From Oceanobacillus senegalensis (lineage in GTDB: Bacteria; Bacillota; Bacilli; Bacillales; Amphibacillaceae), in contig NZ_LT839648.1 of the NCBI RefSeq assembly GCF_900176885.1, positions 767,991-831,990 on the forward strand: a stretch of DNA of 64,000 bases, written 5' to 3'. Under the pieces are notes generated by a model. It ran no database searches, was not told where the DNA came from, and saw only the letters and a program-made list of their open reading frames with translations. Of this stretch, positions 25,971 through 34,199 are shown in pieces. Position 1 is the stretch's first letter; each line of letters starts with the position of its first letter. The translations under genes and the position numbers were made by a program.

Positions 25971-26612
25971 ATGAGCAAACAAACACCACCCAAACAAAAG
26001 CTTTTACAAATCTTAAAAAGAAATCGCCCTTTGAAAATAGGCGAGATTATGAAATATTTTTCTATTTCAGAAATTGCTGTACGTAAGCATATCCATGAAT
26101 TAGAAAAACAAGGTTTAATAAACAAGGTTTCCCATAAACAACCAATTGGTCGTCCGTTTCTTACGTACGAATTAACCAAAAAGGGACACGAGACCTTTCC
26201 AAACCAAAATGATCGATTACCTGCAGAGTTATTAAAGGATTTAGAGGAACTTCAGGGACCTGAAGCGGTATATGAATTATTGGAAAAACGTATGGAAAGA
26301 GAATTTGATTGCTACAAAAAGGCTATAAGCTCAAATGATAACCTAGAGAAACAAATAAATTATATCACGCACTTGCAAAATGAAAATGGTTATATGGCTG
26401 AAATAGAAAAGACAGATGAAGGGGATTTTATCATAAAAAATTATAATTGTCCCATCTCTAGTATTGCATCTACGTATCATCAAGTTTGTAAAAATGAGCA
26501 TCGAATGTTAGAGAAGCTATTTTCTGAAAATGAAGTTACGGCGCAAGCCTTTATTACGAAGGGAGATCATTTTTGTAAGTGGGTAGTTAAAAATCCAAAT
26601 ATTAATGATTGA
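25971..26612 (+). CDS. SufR-like winged-helix regulator with likely Fe-S ligands
   Basis: A 213-residue protein. Residues 5-75 form a winged helix (ISEIAVRKHIHELEKQG recognition segment, then GRPFLTYELT wing). The C-terminal part has Cys ligands with the exact SufR spacing C-x12-C-x13-X-x14-C, but X is Asn instead of the usual His. SufR proteins bind a [4Fe-4S] cluster and repress Fe-S assembly genes. Three Fe-S related genes lie within 6 kb (yutI, yuzD, yutM). ATG 25971 follows GAGGAGAGG; ATG 25956, overlapping the yutE stop, precedes that site. Confidence 0.82.
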   Translation: MSKQTPPKQKLLQILKRNRPLKIGEIMKYFSISEIAVRKHIHELEKQGLINKVSHKQPIGRPFLTYELTKKGHETFPNQNDRLPAELLKDLEELQGPEAVYELLEKRMEREFDCYKKAISSNDNLEKQINYITHLQNENGYMAEIEKTDEGDFIIKNYNCPISSIASTYHQVCKNEHRMLEKLFSENEVTAQAFITKGDHFCKWVVKNPNIND

Positions 26613-26626
26613 AATGAGGAAATAAT

Positions 26627-27400
26627 TTGAAGCAATATAAAGGTTATTTAATTGATTTAGATGGAACCATGTATTTGGGAGAAGAGCCTATTGACGCTGC
26701 TAGTGAATTTATAGAAACGTTGTCTAAGAAAAATATTCCGTTTCTTTTTGTAACAAATAATTCAACCAAAACTGCAGCAGATGTTTCTGATAAGTTAAAT
26801 AAAATGGGAATTAAATCCAAGCCGAGCCAGGTTGTGACGACTAGTCTAGCTACAGCTAACTATATAAAATCTCAAAAATCTGATGCAAGCTGTTACGTAA
26901 TTGGGGAGCAAGGAATTATAGATGCATTAGAAGAAAGAGGTCTTACCGTCGTTGATGAAGAACAGGCTGATTATGTTATTGTAGGGTTAGACCGGCAAGT
27001 TAATTATGAAAAGCTTGCAAAGGCATGTTTGGCAGTTAGGAATGGCGCTACCTTTATTTCAACGAATGGTGACGTCGCCCTACCCACAGAACGGGGGTTG
27101 TTACCAGGGAATGGCTCCATTACTTCTGTCATTACAGTAAGTACTGGCGTAACTCCTATATTTATTGGAAAACCAGAAGCGATTATTATGGAAGAAGCGC
27201 TTAACACGATTGGTTTAGACAGGGACGAAGTATTAATGGTTGGAGATAATTATAATACGGATATTATGGCCGGTATTAATGCGAGAATGGATACATTAAT
27301 GGTATTTACTGGGGTAACTGCATTTTCTGATTTTCCTCATCTTGAAGTTAAACCAACTTATCATGTGAGTAGTCTATATGAATGGATAGAAAAAATATAA
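26627..27400 (+). CDS. yutF: HAD-IIA phosphatase YutF (NagD-like)
   Basis: A 257-residue haloacid dehalogenase-type phosphatase with an inserted C2 cap. Motif I is DLDGTMY (residues 10-16, the first Asp being the nucleophile), motif II is VTNNST near 44, the catalytic Lys in IGKPEAIIM near 183, and motif IV is VGDNYNTDI near 204. Members hydrolyse sugar or nucleotide monophosphates; the substrate is undefined. TTG 26627 follows GAGGAAA. Close downstream of the SufR-like gene, possibly cotranscribed. Confidence 0.92.
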   Translation: MKQYKGYLIDLDGTMYLGEEPIDAASEFIETLSKKNIPFLFVTNNSTKTAADVSDKLNKMGIKSKPSQVVTTSLATANYIKSQKSDASCYVIGEQGIIDALEERGLTVVDEEQADYVIVGLDRQVNYEKLAKACLAVRNGATFISTNGDVALPTERGLLPGNGSITSVITVSTGVTPIFIGKPEAIIMEEALNTIGLDRDEVLMVGDNYNTDIMAGINARMDTLMVFTGVTAFSDFPHLEVKPTYHVSSLYEWIEKI

Positions 27401-27404
27401 AAAT

Positions 27405-27433
27405 GAGCGGAAGAGCAGTATGCTCTTCCGCTT
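27405..27433. terminator. Bidirectional terminator between yutF and yutG
   Basis: AGCGGAAGAGCA at 27406-27417 pairs perfectly with TGCTCTTCCGCT at 27421-27432, with A's on the left and TTCTT on the right. Confidence 0.85.
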
Positions 27434-27434
27434 C

Positions 27435-27935
27435 TTAGTCGTCTTGATCTACTTGTTCGTAGGTGTGGGCTAATCGACTAGAGGCTGCTGCTGAGATTGC
27501 ACCAACAATATCATCAAGAAATGTGTGAACCTCTCCAGAACTTTTATCATTCAGTTTCTTCAAAATTCCTGGTTTTTGTTTATCAATGTAACCATAATTT
27601 GTAAAGCCGATGGAACCATAAACATTAATGATTGAAAATGCTATAATTTCGTCAACCCCATATAACCCCTCATCCTTTTCAATGATTTCTTGTAAAGGAT
27701 CATCTAGTTGTTTCTTTTCTGCTAATATATCTAGCTGAATTCCAGTAATGATGGCATTTTGTACCTCACGTTTCGTGAGTACTTTATTTACATTTTCCTT
27801 ACATAAATCCATTGTTAAGTCATCATGGTATGCGGATTGCAGATAATAAACTAATTCTGCAATATTTTCAATCGTAACACCGCGTTCGGAAAGCAATTCT
27901 CTTGCCTTTTTTTCCAATTCACTTGTTTTAGCCAA
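27435..27935 (-). CDS. yutG: YutG, phosphatidylglycerophosphatase A-like
   Basis: A 166-residue protein matching B. subtilis YutG, annotated by similarity to the PgpA fold, which dephosphorylates phosphatidylglycerophosphate. The C-terminal half has the DEIIAFSIINVYGSIGFTNYGYIDKQKPG and DDIVGAISAAASSRLAH segments with acidic metal-site residues. It lacks the strongly hydrophobic helices of E. coli PgpA, so the activity is unproven. TTG 27935 is favoured because AAGGTGA lies five bases before it; the GTG at 27944 is within that site. Confidence 0.85.
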   Translation of the reverse strand: MAKTSELEKKARELLSERGVTIENIAELVYYLQSAYHDDLTMDLCKENVNKVLTKREVQNAIITGIQLDILAEKKQLDDPLQEIIEKDEGLYGVDEIIAFSIINVYGSIGFTNYGYIDKQKPGILKKLNDKSSGEVHTFLDDIVGAISAAASSRLAHTYEQVDQDD

Positions 27936-28055
27936 TAAAATCACCTTTTCCTTTTTAAAAGTTAAGTTATGCCTTGATCATACATATGATGTTATTAGAA
28001 GTTAAGTAAGTCTCCTTTTGTCTAATACTTGTCACAATGGAAAGGAGTTATGTCT

Positions 28056-29030
28056 TTGCCTTTAAGTGGATTTCTTTCTACGTATTATGGTATCCAAGTT
28101 GAAGAAAAATTATGGTTCGATAGTAAAGAAGCGTACAGAGATGGTAATTATTTCTATTTTATCACTTCTATTGACAACAGGGAAATAATTTTTATGGAAC
28201 AGGCAAGTTTATCTTATTATTTGATGGATTATGAGGTGAAACATGTTACACTTCCAATTCCAAACCTTCAAGGGGAATGGATTACCCCATTTCACGATAA
28301 AAATTATTTAGTAATGAGGGTAAGTGAATTAAATCATGATCGCTATACATCAGATGGTATAGCACTAGCAAATTTTCATCACATCGGCTCAAACTATCAA
28401 TATCAACCAAAGGAGATTTCAAGCTATGGTGCTTGGAAGACATTATGGATTAATAAGTTGACCATTTTTGAAACAAAGATTAAAGATGAGGCAAAAAATA
28501 ACCCATGTGATTATTATAAACTTCTAATGGACTTATTGCCTTATTTAGTAGGCATAAGTGAAAATGCTATCCAATACATTCGTGAAACGGAAACAGAGAA
28601 TAGGTTTCATGAGGTTGATCAAGGGTCTATTACATTTAATCGTTATAAAAATCAATTAATTCAACCTATTTTATGGTCTGAGGATCTCGTGTATGATCAC
28701 CCTACAAGAGATATTGCCGAGTATATCCGTAGTTTCATGTTGGTAGAAGATGATGGGAATGATATATCTACATTTTTGCAAGATTACCAATACATTCGTC
28801 CTTTATCGATTTTTAGTTTGCGATTAATATATGCACGTTTACTTTTCCCGATACACTGGTTTGATTTAATTAACCGTGGATTTATGGAAGAAAATTTGGA
28901 TCAATTATATCTTGATTTGAGGGAATTAGCTGATAAGCAAGTAACATATGAAAGAGCACTTAAGGAATTTTTTGAAATAAATGGGGTAAGAACTGAAGAT
29001 TTAGATATTCCTGTGATAAACTGGCTATGA
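28056..29030 (+). CDS. yutH: Spore coat-associated protein YutH
   Basis: A CotS/YutH-type protein related to aminoglycoside-phosphotransferase folds; in B. subtilis it is part of the inner spore coat. About 325 residues. The kinase-like features are weakened: a HHIGSNYQY-type segment near 112 and a DLVYDHPTRDIAEYIR segment near 215, where the metal-binding region would be. Such proteins are thought to be structural or to phosphorylate coat components. TTG 28056 is preferred because AAAGGAG lies eight bases before it, while ATG 28050 has only two bases. Confidence 0.82.
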   Translation: MPLSGFLSTYYGIQVEEKLWFDSKEAYRDGNYFYFITSIDNREIIFMEQASLSYYLMDYEVKHVTLPIPNLQGEWITPFHDKNYLVMRVSELNHDRYTSDGIALANFHHIGSNYQYQPKEISSYGAWKTLWINKLTIFETKIKDEAKNNPCDYYKLLMDLLPYLVGISENAIQYIRETETENRFHEVDQGSITFNRYKNQLIQPILWSEDLVYDHPTRDIAEYIRSFMLVEDDGNDISTFLQDYQYIRPLSIFSLRLIYARLLFPIHWFDLINRGFMEENLDQLYLDLRELADKQVTYERALKEFFEINGVRTEDLDIPVINWL

Positions 29031-29079
29031 TATGTAGTTCAAATAATAAGTGATATGCACAGGAAAGAGGGAAGAGTAT

Positions 29080-30042
29080 ATGAGAAAACCACTAATTTAT
29101 ATTTCTAGAAAGATTCCATCAGATGTATTGGAGCCTTATCAGAACCAATTTCAATTTCGTATGTGGCAAAAGGAAGATCCGGTTCCAAGATCAACCTTAC
29201 TTCAAGAAATAGAAGAAGCGGAAGGACTCTTTTGTACACTAACTGAAAAGATAGACCGTGAATTACTTCAGAAAGCAACAAACTTAAAAGTTGTTGCAAA
29301 TATGGCAGTTGGATTTGACAATATTAATGTAGAGTTAGCAAAGGAACATGGGGTAATAGTAACCAATACTCCAGATGTCTTAACAGAAACGACTGCAGAT
29401 TTAGGATTTGCTTTATTAATGGCTACTGCGAGACGAGTAGTAGAGGCGAACAACTTCATAAAAAATAATCGATGGGATAATTGGGCACCGTTTTTACTTG
29501 CTGGTTCTGACATTCATCATAAAACAATCGGAATTGTTGGAATGGGAAGAATTGGTGAAGCAGTAGCCAAACGGGCGAAAGGCTTTGATATGCCTATTTT
29601 ATATCATAATCGTACACGTAAATTAGAAGCGGAGAAGAAACTAGGGGCTACCTATGTGAGCTTTGATGATTTATTAGAAAAGTCCGATTTTGTTGTGTCT
29701 GTAGTTCCATTAACAGAGGAAACGAACCAATTATTTAATGAAGCTGCATTTCAAAAAATGAAGGATTCTGCTATCTTTGTTAATATCTCTAGAGGGAGAA
29801 CCGTTGATGAGGAAGCTTTAATTCATGCACTGGAAACGAAACAACTTAAAGCGGCTGGATTAGATGTGTTTGTTAACGAACCAATTAAAGGCGAGCACCC
29901 ATTGATGAAGTTAGATAACGTAGTATGTCTTCCGCATATTGGTTCGGCAAGTATGGAGACGCGTACAAAAATGATAGAATTATGCTTAGAAAACATTTCA
30001 GGCGTCTTACTAGGTACAGGACCAAAAACACCGATAAATTAA
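29080..30042 (+). CDS. D-2-hydroxyacid dehydrogenase (glyoxylate/hydroxypyruvate reductase type)
   Basis: A 320-residue NAD(P)-dependent enzyme that should interconvert a D-2-hydroxyacid such as glycerate with its keto form. Rossmann motif GIVGMGRIGEAVAKRAKGF near 150, a following HNRTRK segment whose Arg pair suggests NADPH preference, and the catalytic triad Arg in NISRG (near 236), Glu in NEP (near 265) and His in PHIGSAS (near 285). ATG 29080 follows AGAGGGAAGAG. Shares orientation with yutH, 50 bases downstream. Confidence 0.9.
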   Translation: MRKPLIYISRKIPSDVLEPYQNQFQFRMWQKEDPVPRSTLLQEIEEAEGLFCTLTEKIDRELLQKATNLKVVANMAVGFDNINVELAKEHGVIVTNTPDVLTETTADLGFALLMATARRVVEANNFIKNNRWDNWAPFLLAGSDIHHKTIGIVGMGRIGEAVAKRAKGFDMPILYHNRTRKLEAEKKLGATYVSFDDLLEKSDFVVSVVPLTEETNQLFNEAAFQKMKDSAIFVNISRGRTVDEEALIHALETKQLKAAGLDVFVNEPIKGEHPLMKLDNVVCLPHIGSASMETRTKMIELCLENISGVLLGTGPKTPIN

Positions 30043-30078
30043 AATAGATGGTGCTGATTTTGATAGGTAAAATAAAAA

Positions 30079-30113
30079 AAGGCAGGTACGACTGATTCTC
30101 GTAACCTGTCTTC
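30079..30113. terminator. Terminator between the dehydrogenase and yutI
   Basis: GGCAGGTACGA at 30081-30091 pairs with TCGTAACCTGTC at 30099-30110 (one bulge, one G-U), A-rich on the left and T-rich on the right. Confidence 0.75.
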
Positions 30114-30124
30114 TTCTAAATGTG

Positions 30125-30355
30125 TTAAAATACTTGTTCTATTTCTTTTACACCGGGAACTTCAGAAGTCAATGCTCGTTCGATTCCGGCTTTTAAGGTG
30201 ATGGTAGAACTTGGACAATTTCCGCAAGCTCCCATTAGTCGAAGAAGAACAATACCATCTTCATCAACATCAACTAATTCTACATCTCCGCCGTCACGCA
30301 ATAGGAATGGACGCAATTTGTTTAATACCTCTTGTACTTGTTCATACATATCCAT
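30125..30355 (-). CDS. yutI: NifU C-terminal-domain Fe-S scaffold YutI
   Basis: A 76-residue Nfu-type protein that carries and delivers [Fe-S] clusters. The invariant CxxC is in [16 protein letters not shown] (residues 44 and 47), after the [11 protein letters not shown] segment. It is shorter at the N-terminus than the 111-residue B. subtilis YutI but contains the whole domain. Faces yuzD divergently; the 150-base spacer has AT-rich sequence but no clear promoter. Confidence 0.92.
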   Translation of the reverse strand: MDMYEQVQEVLNKLRPFLLRDGGDVELVDVDEDGIVLLRLMGACGNCPSSTITLKAGIERALTSEVPGVKEIEQVF

Positions 30356-30508
30356 CTTCTCCTTTCCCTAATTTTATTATAAGATGTGTAAAGTGAAAAA
30401 TCCATTGTATTTTAGCGATTTATCTTCTAAATAATTAGTTACTTTTATTTTATCTTTATATTAACATTTTGTAAAATAAAAGAAACTGAAAATGGGAGGA
30501 TTCTAATT

Positions 30509-30838
30509 TTGAATGAAAAGAAAATAACAATTACAGTGTATGGGGCTGAACAAATTTGTGCAAGTTGTGTTGGAGCACCGGGTTCTGTAGATACGTATGA
30601 ATGGATTCAGGCTGCGATTAGTAGAAAGTATGGACAAAAACCATATATAAATTATAAATATGTAGATATTAATCAGCCTCCGAATGAGAAAAAGCATCAG
30701 GAATTTATAAAACGCATTGTAGATGAGGATTTGTTTTGGCCGATTATCCTGATTAATGACGAAATCATTGCAGAAGGTATCCCACGTTTGAAATCAGTTT
30801 ACAAAGCTTTGGAAAAACATGGGGTTGAACCATCATAG
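30509..30838 (+). CDS. yuzD: YuzD family protein (DUF1462)
   Basis: A 109-residue thioredoxin-fold-like protein of unknown function. YGAEQICASCVGAPGS near residue 12 contains a CxxC. PIILINDEIIAEGIPRLKSVYKALEKHG near 76 resembles a glutaredoxin cis-Pro and C-terminal region. A role in redox or cluster handling fits its position between Nfu and A-type carrier genes, but this is inference. TTG 30509 with GGGAGG ten bases upstream. Confidence 0.9.
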   Translation: MNEKKITITVYGAEQICASCVGAPGSVDTYEWIQAAISRKYGQKPYINYKYVDINQPPNEKKHQEFIKRIVDEDLFWPIILINDEIIAEGIPRLKSVYKALEKHGVEPS

Positions 30839-30951
30839 AGAAGTGGAAAATTTATAATAAACTAAGTATCTATAAAGTAAATTAGTTGAAGTTAAAGGGG
30901 TTAGTTTGTATACTTAATAGTAATAATGTGAATAGGGGAGGGTCCGTGATA

Positions 30952-31308
30952 ATGATTATTAACTTAACTGACCAAGCAAGTGATCGCATTAAAGAAATGA
31001 TGAAGGAAGAAAGTGAGAACGTACGTCTTCGTTTCGGTGTTAAGGGTGGTGGATGTAGCGGATTATCTTATTCCATTGGCTTCGATTATGAAGTAAATGA
31101 AGAGTTAGACTTAAAAGAGGAAATTAACGGAATTCCTGTCACTGTTAACTCACAGGATGTAGCGATCATAGAAGGAACAACCATTGATTACAAGGAAAAT
31201 ATGATGGGTGGAGGATTTACGATTGATAATCCGAAAGCGGTATATTCTTGTGGTTGTGGATCATCCTTCCGTACAAAAGATGTTGTAGGAACACCTGGCG
31301 ATTGTTAA
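30952..31308 (+). CDS. yutM: A-type Fe-S carrier YutM (HesB/IscA family)
   Basis: A 118-residue A-type carrier that binds Fe or an Fe-S cluster through three Cys: GGGCSG near residue 40, and CGCG near 102-104 in SCGCGSSFRTKD. Such proteins transfer clusters to apo-enzymes. ATG 30952 is chosen because AGGGGAGG lies ten bases upstream; the frame stays open to 30886 but lacks a site there. The start codon lies within a TGATAAT-ATTATTA palindrome resembling a Fur box (see findings). Confidence 0.92.
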   Translation: MIINLTDQASDRIKEMMKEESENVRLRFGVKGGGCSGLSYSIGFDYEVNEELDLKEEINGIPVTVNSQDVAIIEGTTIDYKENMMGGGFTIDNPKAVYSCGCGSSFRTKDVVGTPGDC

Positions 31309-31312
31309 GATA

Positions 31313-31349
31313 AACTAGAATGCTCTACATAGAGTGTTCTAGTTTTTTT
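31313..31349 (+). terminator. Terminator of yutM
   Basis: AACTAGAATGCTCT pairs with AGAGTGTTCTAGTT with two mismatches, then a run of T. Starts five bases after the stop. Confidence 0.85.
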
Positions 31350-31439
31350 AGTTAGAACAAATGGTTATGAAATCCTCCTTATCATATAATGAATAAGTTA
31401 TAATGAAGGAAAATGAAACAAGATGGAGGAGTAATTATA

Positions 31440-32138
31440 TTGAGTGATGCTTGTAATCATGGACCGAGTATGAATCAACTATGTGTTTCAAAAGTACCCT
31501 TTTTTAATCACTTAACATACGACGAGATGCTAAAAATTGCTGAGATGAGCCGTCACTTGAATTTTAAGAAAGGGGAAATTATATACCATGATGGGGACCC
31601 ATTAGAATCACTTTATATCGTACATAAAGGAACAGTGAAAATATATCAGCTGTTTGAGTCTGGTAAAGAACAGCTTTTACGTGTATTAGAATCTGGTGAA
31701 TTTATGGGTGAGCTTGCCTTATTCACGAATAAAACGTTGGACAGTTATGCAGAGACAATGGAGAAAACCGAGATTTGTTCCATTCATCGTGATGATATGC
31801 AGGAACTGATGCATCAGCACCCAACAATTGCAGTGAAAATTCTGGAGCAATTTAGCAATCGTTTAGATGAAACCGAGAAATTAGTAGGAAATTTAAGTGC
31901 CAAAGATGTTGAAACAAGGATAGCAGATTATTTAGTGGAGCTTGTAAATAAGGCGGGGTCAATTGAGATTGAACTCCCGATGAGTAAGAAAGACCTTGCC
32001 TCGTATCTAGGAACAACCTCGGAGACAATTAGTAGGAGACTTTCCAATTTTCAAACCCACGGATGGATAGAGCAAAAGGGTCAGCGTAAAATTCGTATTC
32101 TAGACCAAGATGTTCTAGAGGAACTCTCTCATGGATAA
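31440..32138 (+). CDS. Crp/Fnr family regulator with N-terminal Cys
   Basis: A 232-residue regulator: an effector-binding beta-roll (residues 22-125), a dimer helix (ILEQFSNRLDETEKLVGNL) and a C-terminal helix-turn-helix SKKDLASYLGTTSETISRRLS near 185-205 whose E-xx-SR recognition helix is that of FNR-type proteins. The N-terminus has Cys at residues 5 and 15 before VPFF, fewer than the four ligands of E. coli FNR. An O2- or redox-responsive role is plausible. TTG 31440 has GGAGGA nine bases upstream. Confidence 0.85.
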   Translation: MSDACNHGPSMNQLCVSKVPFFNHLTYDEMLKIAEMSRHLNFKKGEIIYHDGDPLESLYIVHKGTVKIYQLFESGKEQLLRVLESGEFMGELALFTNKTLDSYAETMEKTEICSIHRDDMQELMHQHPTIAVKILEQFSNRLDETEKLVGNLSAKDVETRIADYLVELVNKAGSIEIELPMSKKDLASYLGTTSETISRRLSNFQTHGWIEQKGQRKIRILDQDVLEELSHG

Positions 32139-32161
32139 TGTATATTATATATTTTCAACTG

Positions 32162-32201
32162 AAAAAAGGCTACCTTACATGAAAATGTATGATAGCCTTT
32201 T
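32162..32201. terminator. Terminator between the Fnr-like gene and yumC
   Basis: AAAAAAGGCTA pairs with TAGCCTTTTTT, with an inner TTACAT/ATGTA stem; T-rich in both directions between converging genes. Confidence 0.9.
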
Positions 32202-32217
32202 TTGACTAGAAATATTT

Positions 32218-33216
32218 TTATGATTGGAATATCTCCATATCAGATGAGTGCTTCGGTTGCACTCTTGCTTTTGGATTGATATAGCGCATTGCATTATTAA
32301 CTGCTGTTGGTCCCTCGCCAAAACCTGTTGCAATTAAGTTTACTTTTCCTTCATATGTACAAACATCTCCCGCAGCATAAATTCCTGGGATATTTGTTTC
32401 CATTTTTGTGTTGACAACAATGCTATTTTTTTCAATATTTAAGCCCCAGTCTTTAATTGGACCAAGTTTGGAAATGAATCCATAATTACAAATAATGGAG
32501 TCTGGTTCAAGCTCGATTGTTTTTTCCCCTTTTACTTCCTGGATGATCAAACGATCAATTTTGTCGGAAGTAGTAATATCAGCAGCTGCAAAAGGTGTTA
32601 ATATCTCTGCAGATGACTCCTTAAGCTGTCTAACACTATGTTCATGTGCTCTAAATTGATCACGACGATGTACCAATGTAACTTTCTTTGCAATTGGTTC
32701 AAGCATAAGCGCCCAGTCTACAGCTGAGTCTCCACCACCTAAGAGGACAACATGCTGACCTTTGAATTGATTCATATCCCGTACATAATAATGAAGATTT
32801 TTACCTTCGAATTGTTCACTATCACCAATATTGAGACGGCGTGGTTGGAATGCTCCGTTTCCAGCCGTAATAATCATTGTTTTTGTAAGATGCACCTCAC
32901 CAGTATTAGAAGTAAGCTTAAGTGTTTGATCCTCCAGCCGTTCTACCTTTTCAATTGATTGGTTTAGTACAATGGTTGGATCGAAAGCTCTTGCCTGTTT
33001 TTCTAAATTATCAACAAGTTCTTTAGCTCGAATCTTTGGAAATCCAGCAACATCATATATATATTTCTCTGGATACAGGGCCTCTAATTGTCCACCAGTG
33101 TGTGGTAAACTTTCAATTACTTTTACACTTGCTTGTCGCAACCCACCGTAAAAAGCAGTGAATAGTCCAGCAGGGCCTGCTCCAATTATGGTGACATCAA
33201 AAACTTTTTCAGACAT
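32218..33216 (-). CDS. yumC: Ferredoxin/flavodoxin-NADP+ reductase YumC
   Basis: A thioredoxin-reductase-like ferredoxin-NADP+ reductase, 332 residues. FAD motif [17 protein letters not shown] (12-28), NADPH motif [14 protein letters not shown] near 160, and the C-terminal FAD segment [31 protein letters not shown] near 280. The redox CxxC of true thioredoxin reductases is absent, as in YumC. It supplies reduced ferredoxin or flavodoxin for Fe-S assembly and biosynthesis. Confidence 0.95.
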   Translation of the reverse strand: MSEKVFDVTIIGAGPAGLFTAFYGGLRQASVKVIESLPHTGGQLEALYPEKYIYDVAGFPKIRAKELVDNLEKQARAFDPTIVLNQSIEKVERLEDQTLKLTSNTGEVHLTKTMIITAGNGAFQPRRLNIGDSEQFEGKNLHYYVRDMNQFKGQHVVLLGGGDSAVDWALMLEPIAKKVTLVHRRDQFRAHEHSVRQLKESSAEILTPFAAADITTSDKIDRLIIQEVKGEKTIELEPDSIICNYGFISKLGPIKDWGLNIEKNSIVVNTKMETNIPGIYAAGDVCTYEGKVNLIATGFGEGPTAVNNAMRYINPKARVQPKHSSDMEIFQS

Positions 33217-33534
33217 GATAATACCCTCATTTCTTTATTGATTCCCTAGCTGTGCCAACATTATCGTACCACAAACCAGATTTGATTGGTATAAATATAA
33301 ATGAAGTGTAAAATGTTGGGAGAACATATACGTTTACTAAGTTGATTGGGGGGAGGGTTAAAAATAATGTGTAGTAAATTGGTAAGACTGATGTTTGAGT
33401 AAATACCGCTAGGAAAATCAACAAGAGCCCATTTCTTGCACTTATAGATGAAGTCTCTTTGCTTTTTTGTCGAATTCATATAAAATAATACTAATGTAGA
33501 TATCATGATACAAGCAAAGCAAGGGGGACCCTCC
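33217..33534. other. Intergenic region between yumC and yuiB
   Basis: Leftward it holds the yumC ribosome site; rightward the yuiB site (AAGGGGG). Reading frames here lack starts with sites and resemble nothing. No equivalent of the B. subtilis small gene yuiA was found. Confidence 0.4.
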
Positions 33535-33846
33535 ATGATTCAATTAATTGTTTCTATTCTTTTATATTTTGTTATGTTTTTCGGTGTTGCATTTATTATT
33601 AATATGCTTATTCGTAAAACCTGGCTTATGGCTGTTTTATATCCATTTATTGTTATTCTAATGATTGATAATTTATCAACATGGGAATATATTGCCAGTC
33701 CAGGACAGGCCTTTTCTTCGCTGGGAAATATATTAGGAAATCTAACCGCATATGATATCGTTCTATTTGTGTTTGGTTTTCTTGGGACGATAGTGGCGGG
33801 TTATGTAATGAAATTACTACGTAGAAGCGGTTATCAGATGTTTTAA
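33535..33846 (+). CDS. yuiB: YuiB-like membrane protein
   Basis: A 103-residue integral membrane protein with three helices (1-25, 27-45, 75-93), unknown function. Position just before the yuiC gene follows B. subtilis. ATG 33535 follows AAGGGGG; an upstream ATG at 33505 has no site. Separated from yuiC by a terminator, so not in one operon. Confidence 0.8.
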   Translation: MIQLIVSILLYFVMFFGVAFIINMLIRKTWLMAVLYPFIVILMIDNLSTWEYIASPGQAFSSLGNILGNLTAYDIVLFVFGFLGTIVAGYVMKLLRRSGYQMF

Positions 33847-33877
33847 TGAAATAAGAATTCTATACCTATTATTTTTT

Positions 33878-33910
33878 AAGACGATACCATTAATATGGTA
33901 TTGTCTTTTT
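33878..33910 (+). terminator. Terminator of yuiB
   Basis: AAGACGATACCAT pairs with ATGGTATTGTCTT (one G-U), then TTTTT. Confidence 0.92.
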
Positions 33911-34073
33911 GCTTTTATACCATAAATTTTATAGCAGAAATTTATGAATTTATGAAAAGGAAACTATAATTTGTATTACATTTTGTTTTAAATGTTTTTA
34001 CTTATCTGAAATATAATAGTTGTTATGTATAAAACCAACTTTTTTGGAAACGCTGAACTGGTAGATAGAAAAA

Positions 34074-34178
34074 ACCTTTGAATTTCAATATATTGGTATA
34101 TTCCGATTTCAAATGCGCTCATCTGTTGTGGTTCTATTAGGTTTTGGCAATATACCAAACTAAAACAGCTTCAAAGGT
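34074..34178 (+). promoter_or_regulatory. Nested inverted repeat in the yuiC leader
   Basis: The outer arms ACCTTTGAA (34074-34082) and TTCAAAGGT (34170-34178) are perfectly complementary. The inner arms TTGGTATATT (34093-34102) and AATATACCAA (34149-34158) are too, separated from the outer by 10 and 11 bases, leaving a 46-base loop. It ends eight bases before the yuiC ribosome site. The geometry suggests a folded 5' leader rather than a terminator (no T tract). The 34000-34073 stretch is AT-rich with no gene. Confidence 0.55.
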
Positions 34179-34199
34179 AATTACCAGAGAGGTGTTAAA

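Noticed and set aside
25519..26612. yutE plus the winged-helix gene as a toxin-antitoxin pair
   Set aside because: The toxin His is missing, and the regulator has SufR features and no nucleotidyltransferase domain. Gene order around yutE follows the housekeeping B. subtilis locus.
34045..34070. GGAAACGCTGAACTGG resembles the start of a c-di-AMP (ydaO) riboswitch before the wall gene yuiC
   Set aside because: The other conserved blocks of that riboswitch (GGGGACCCA-type) are missing, so the match is too short.
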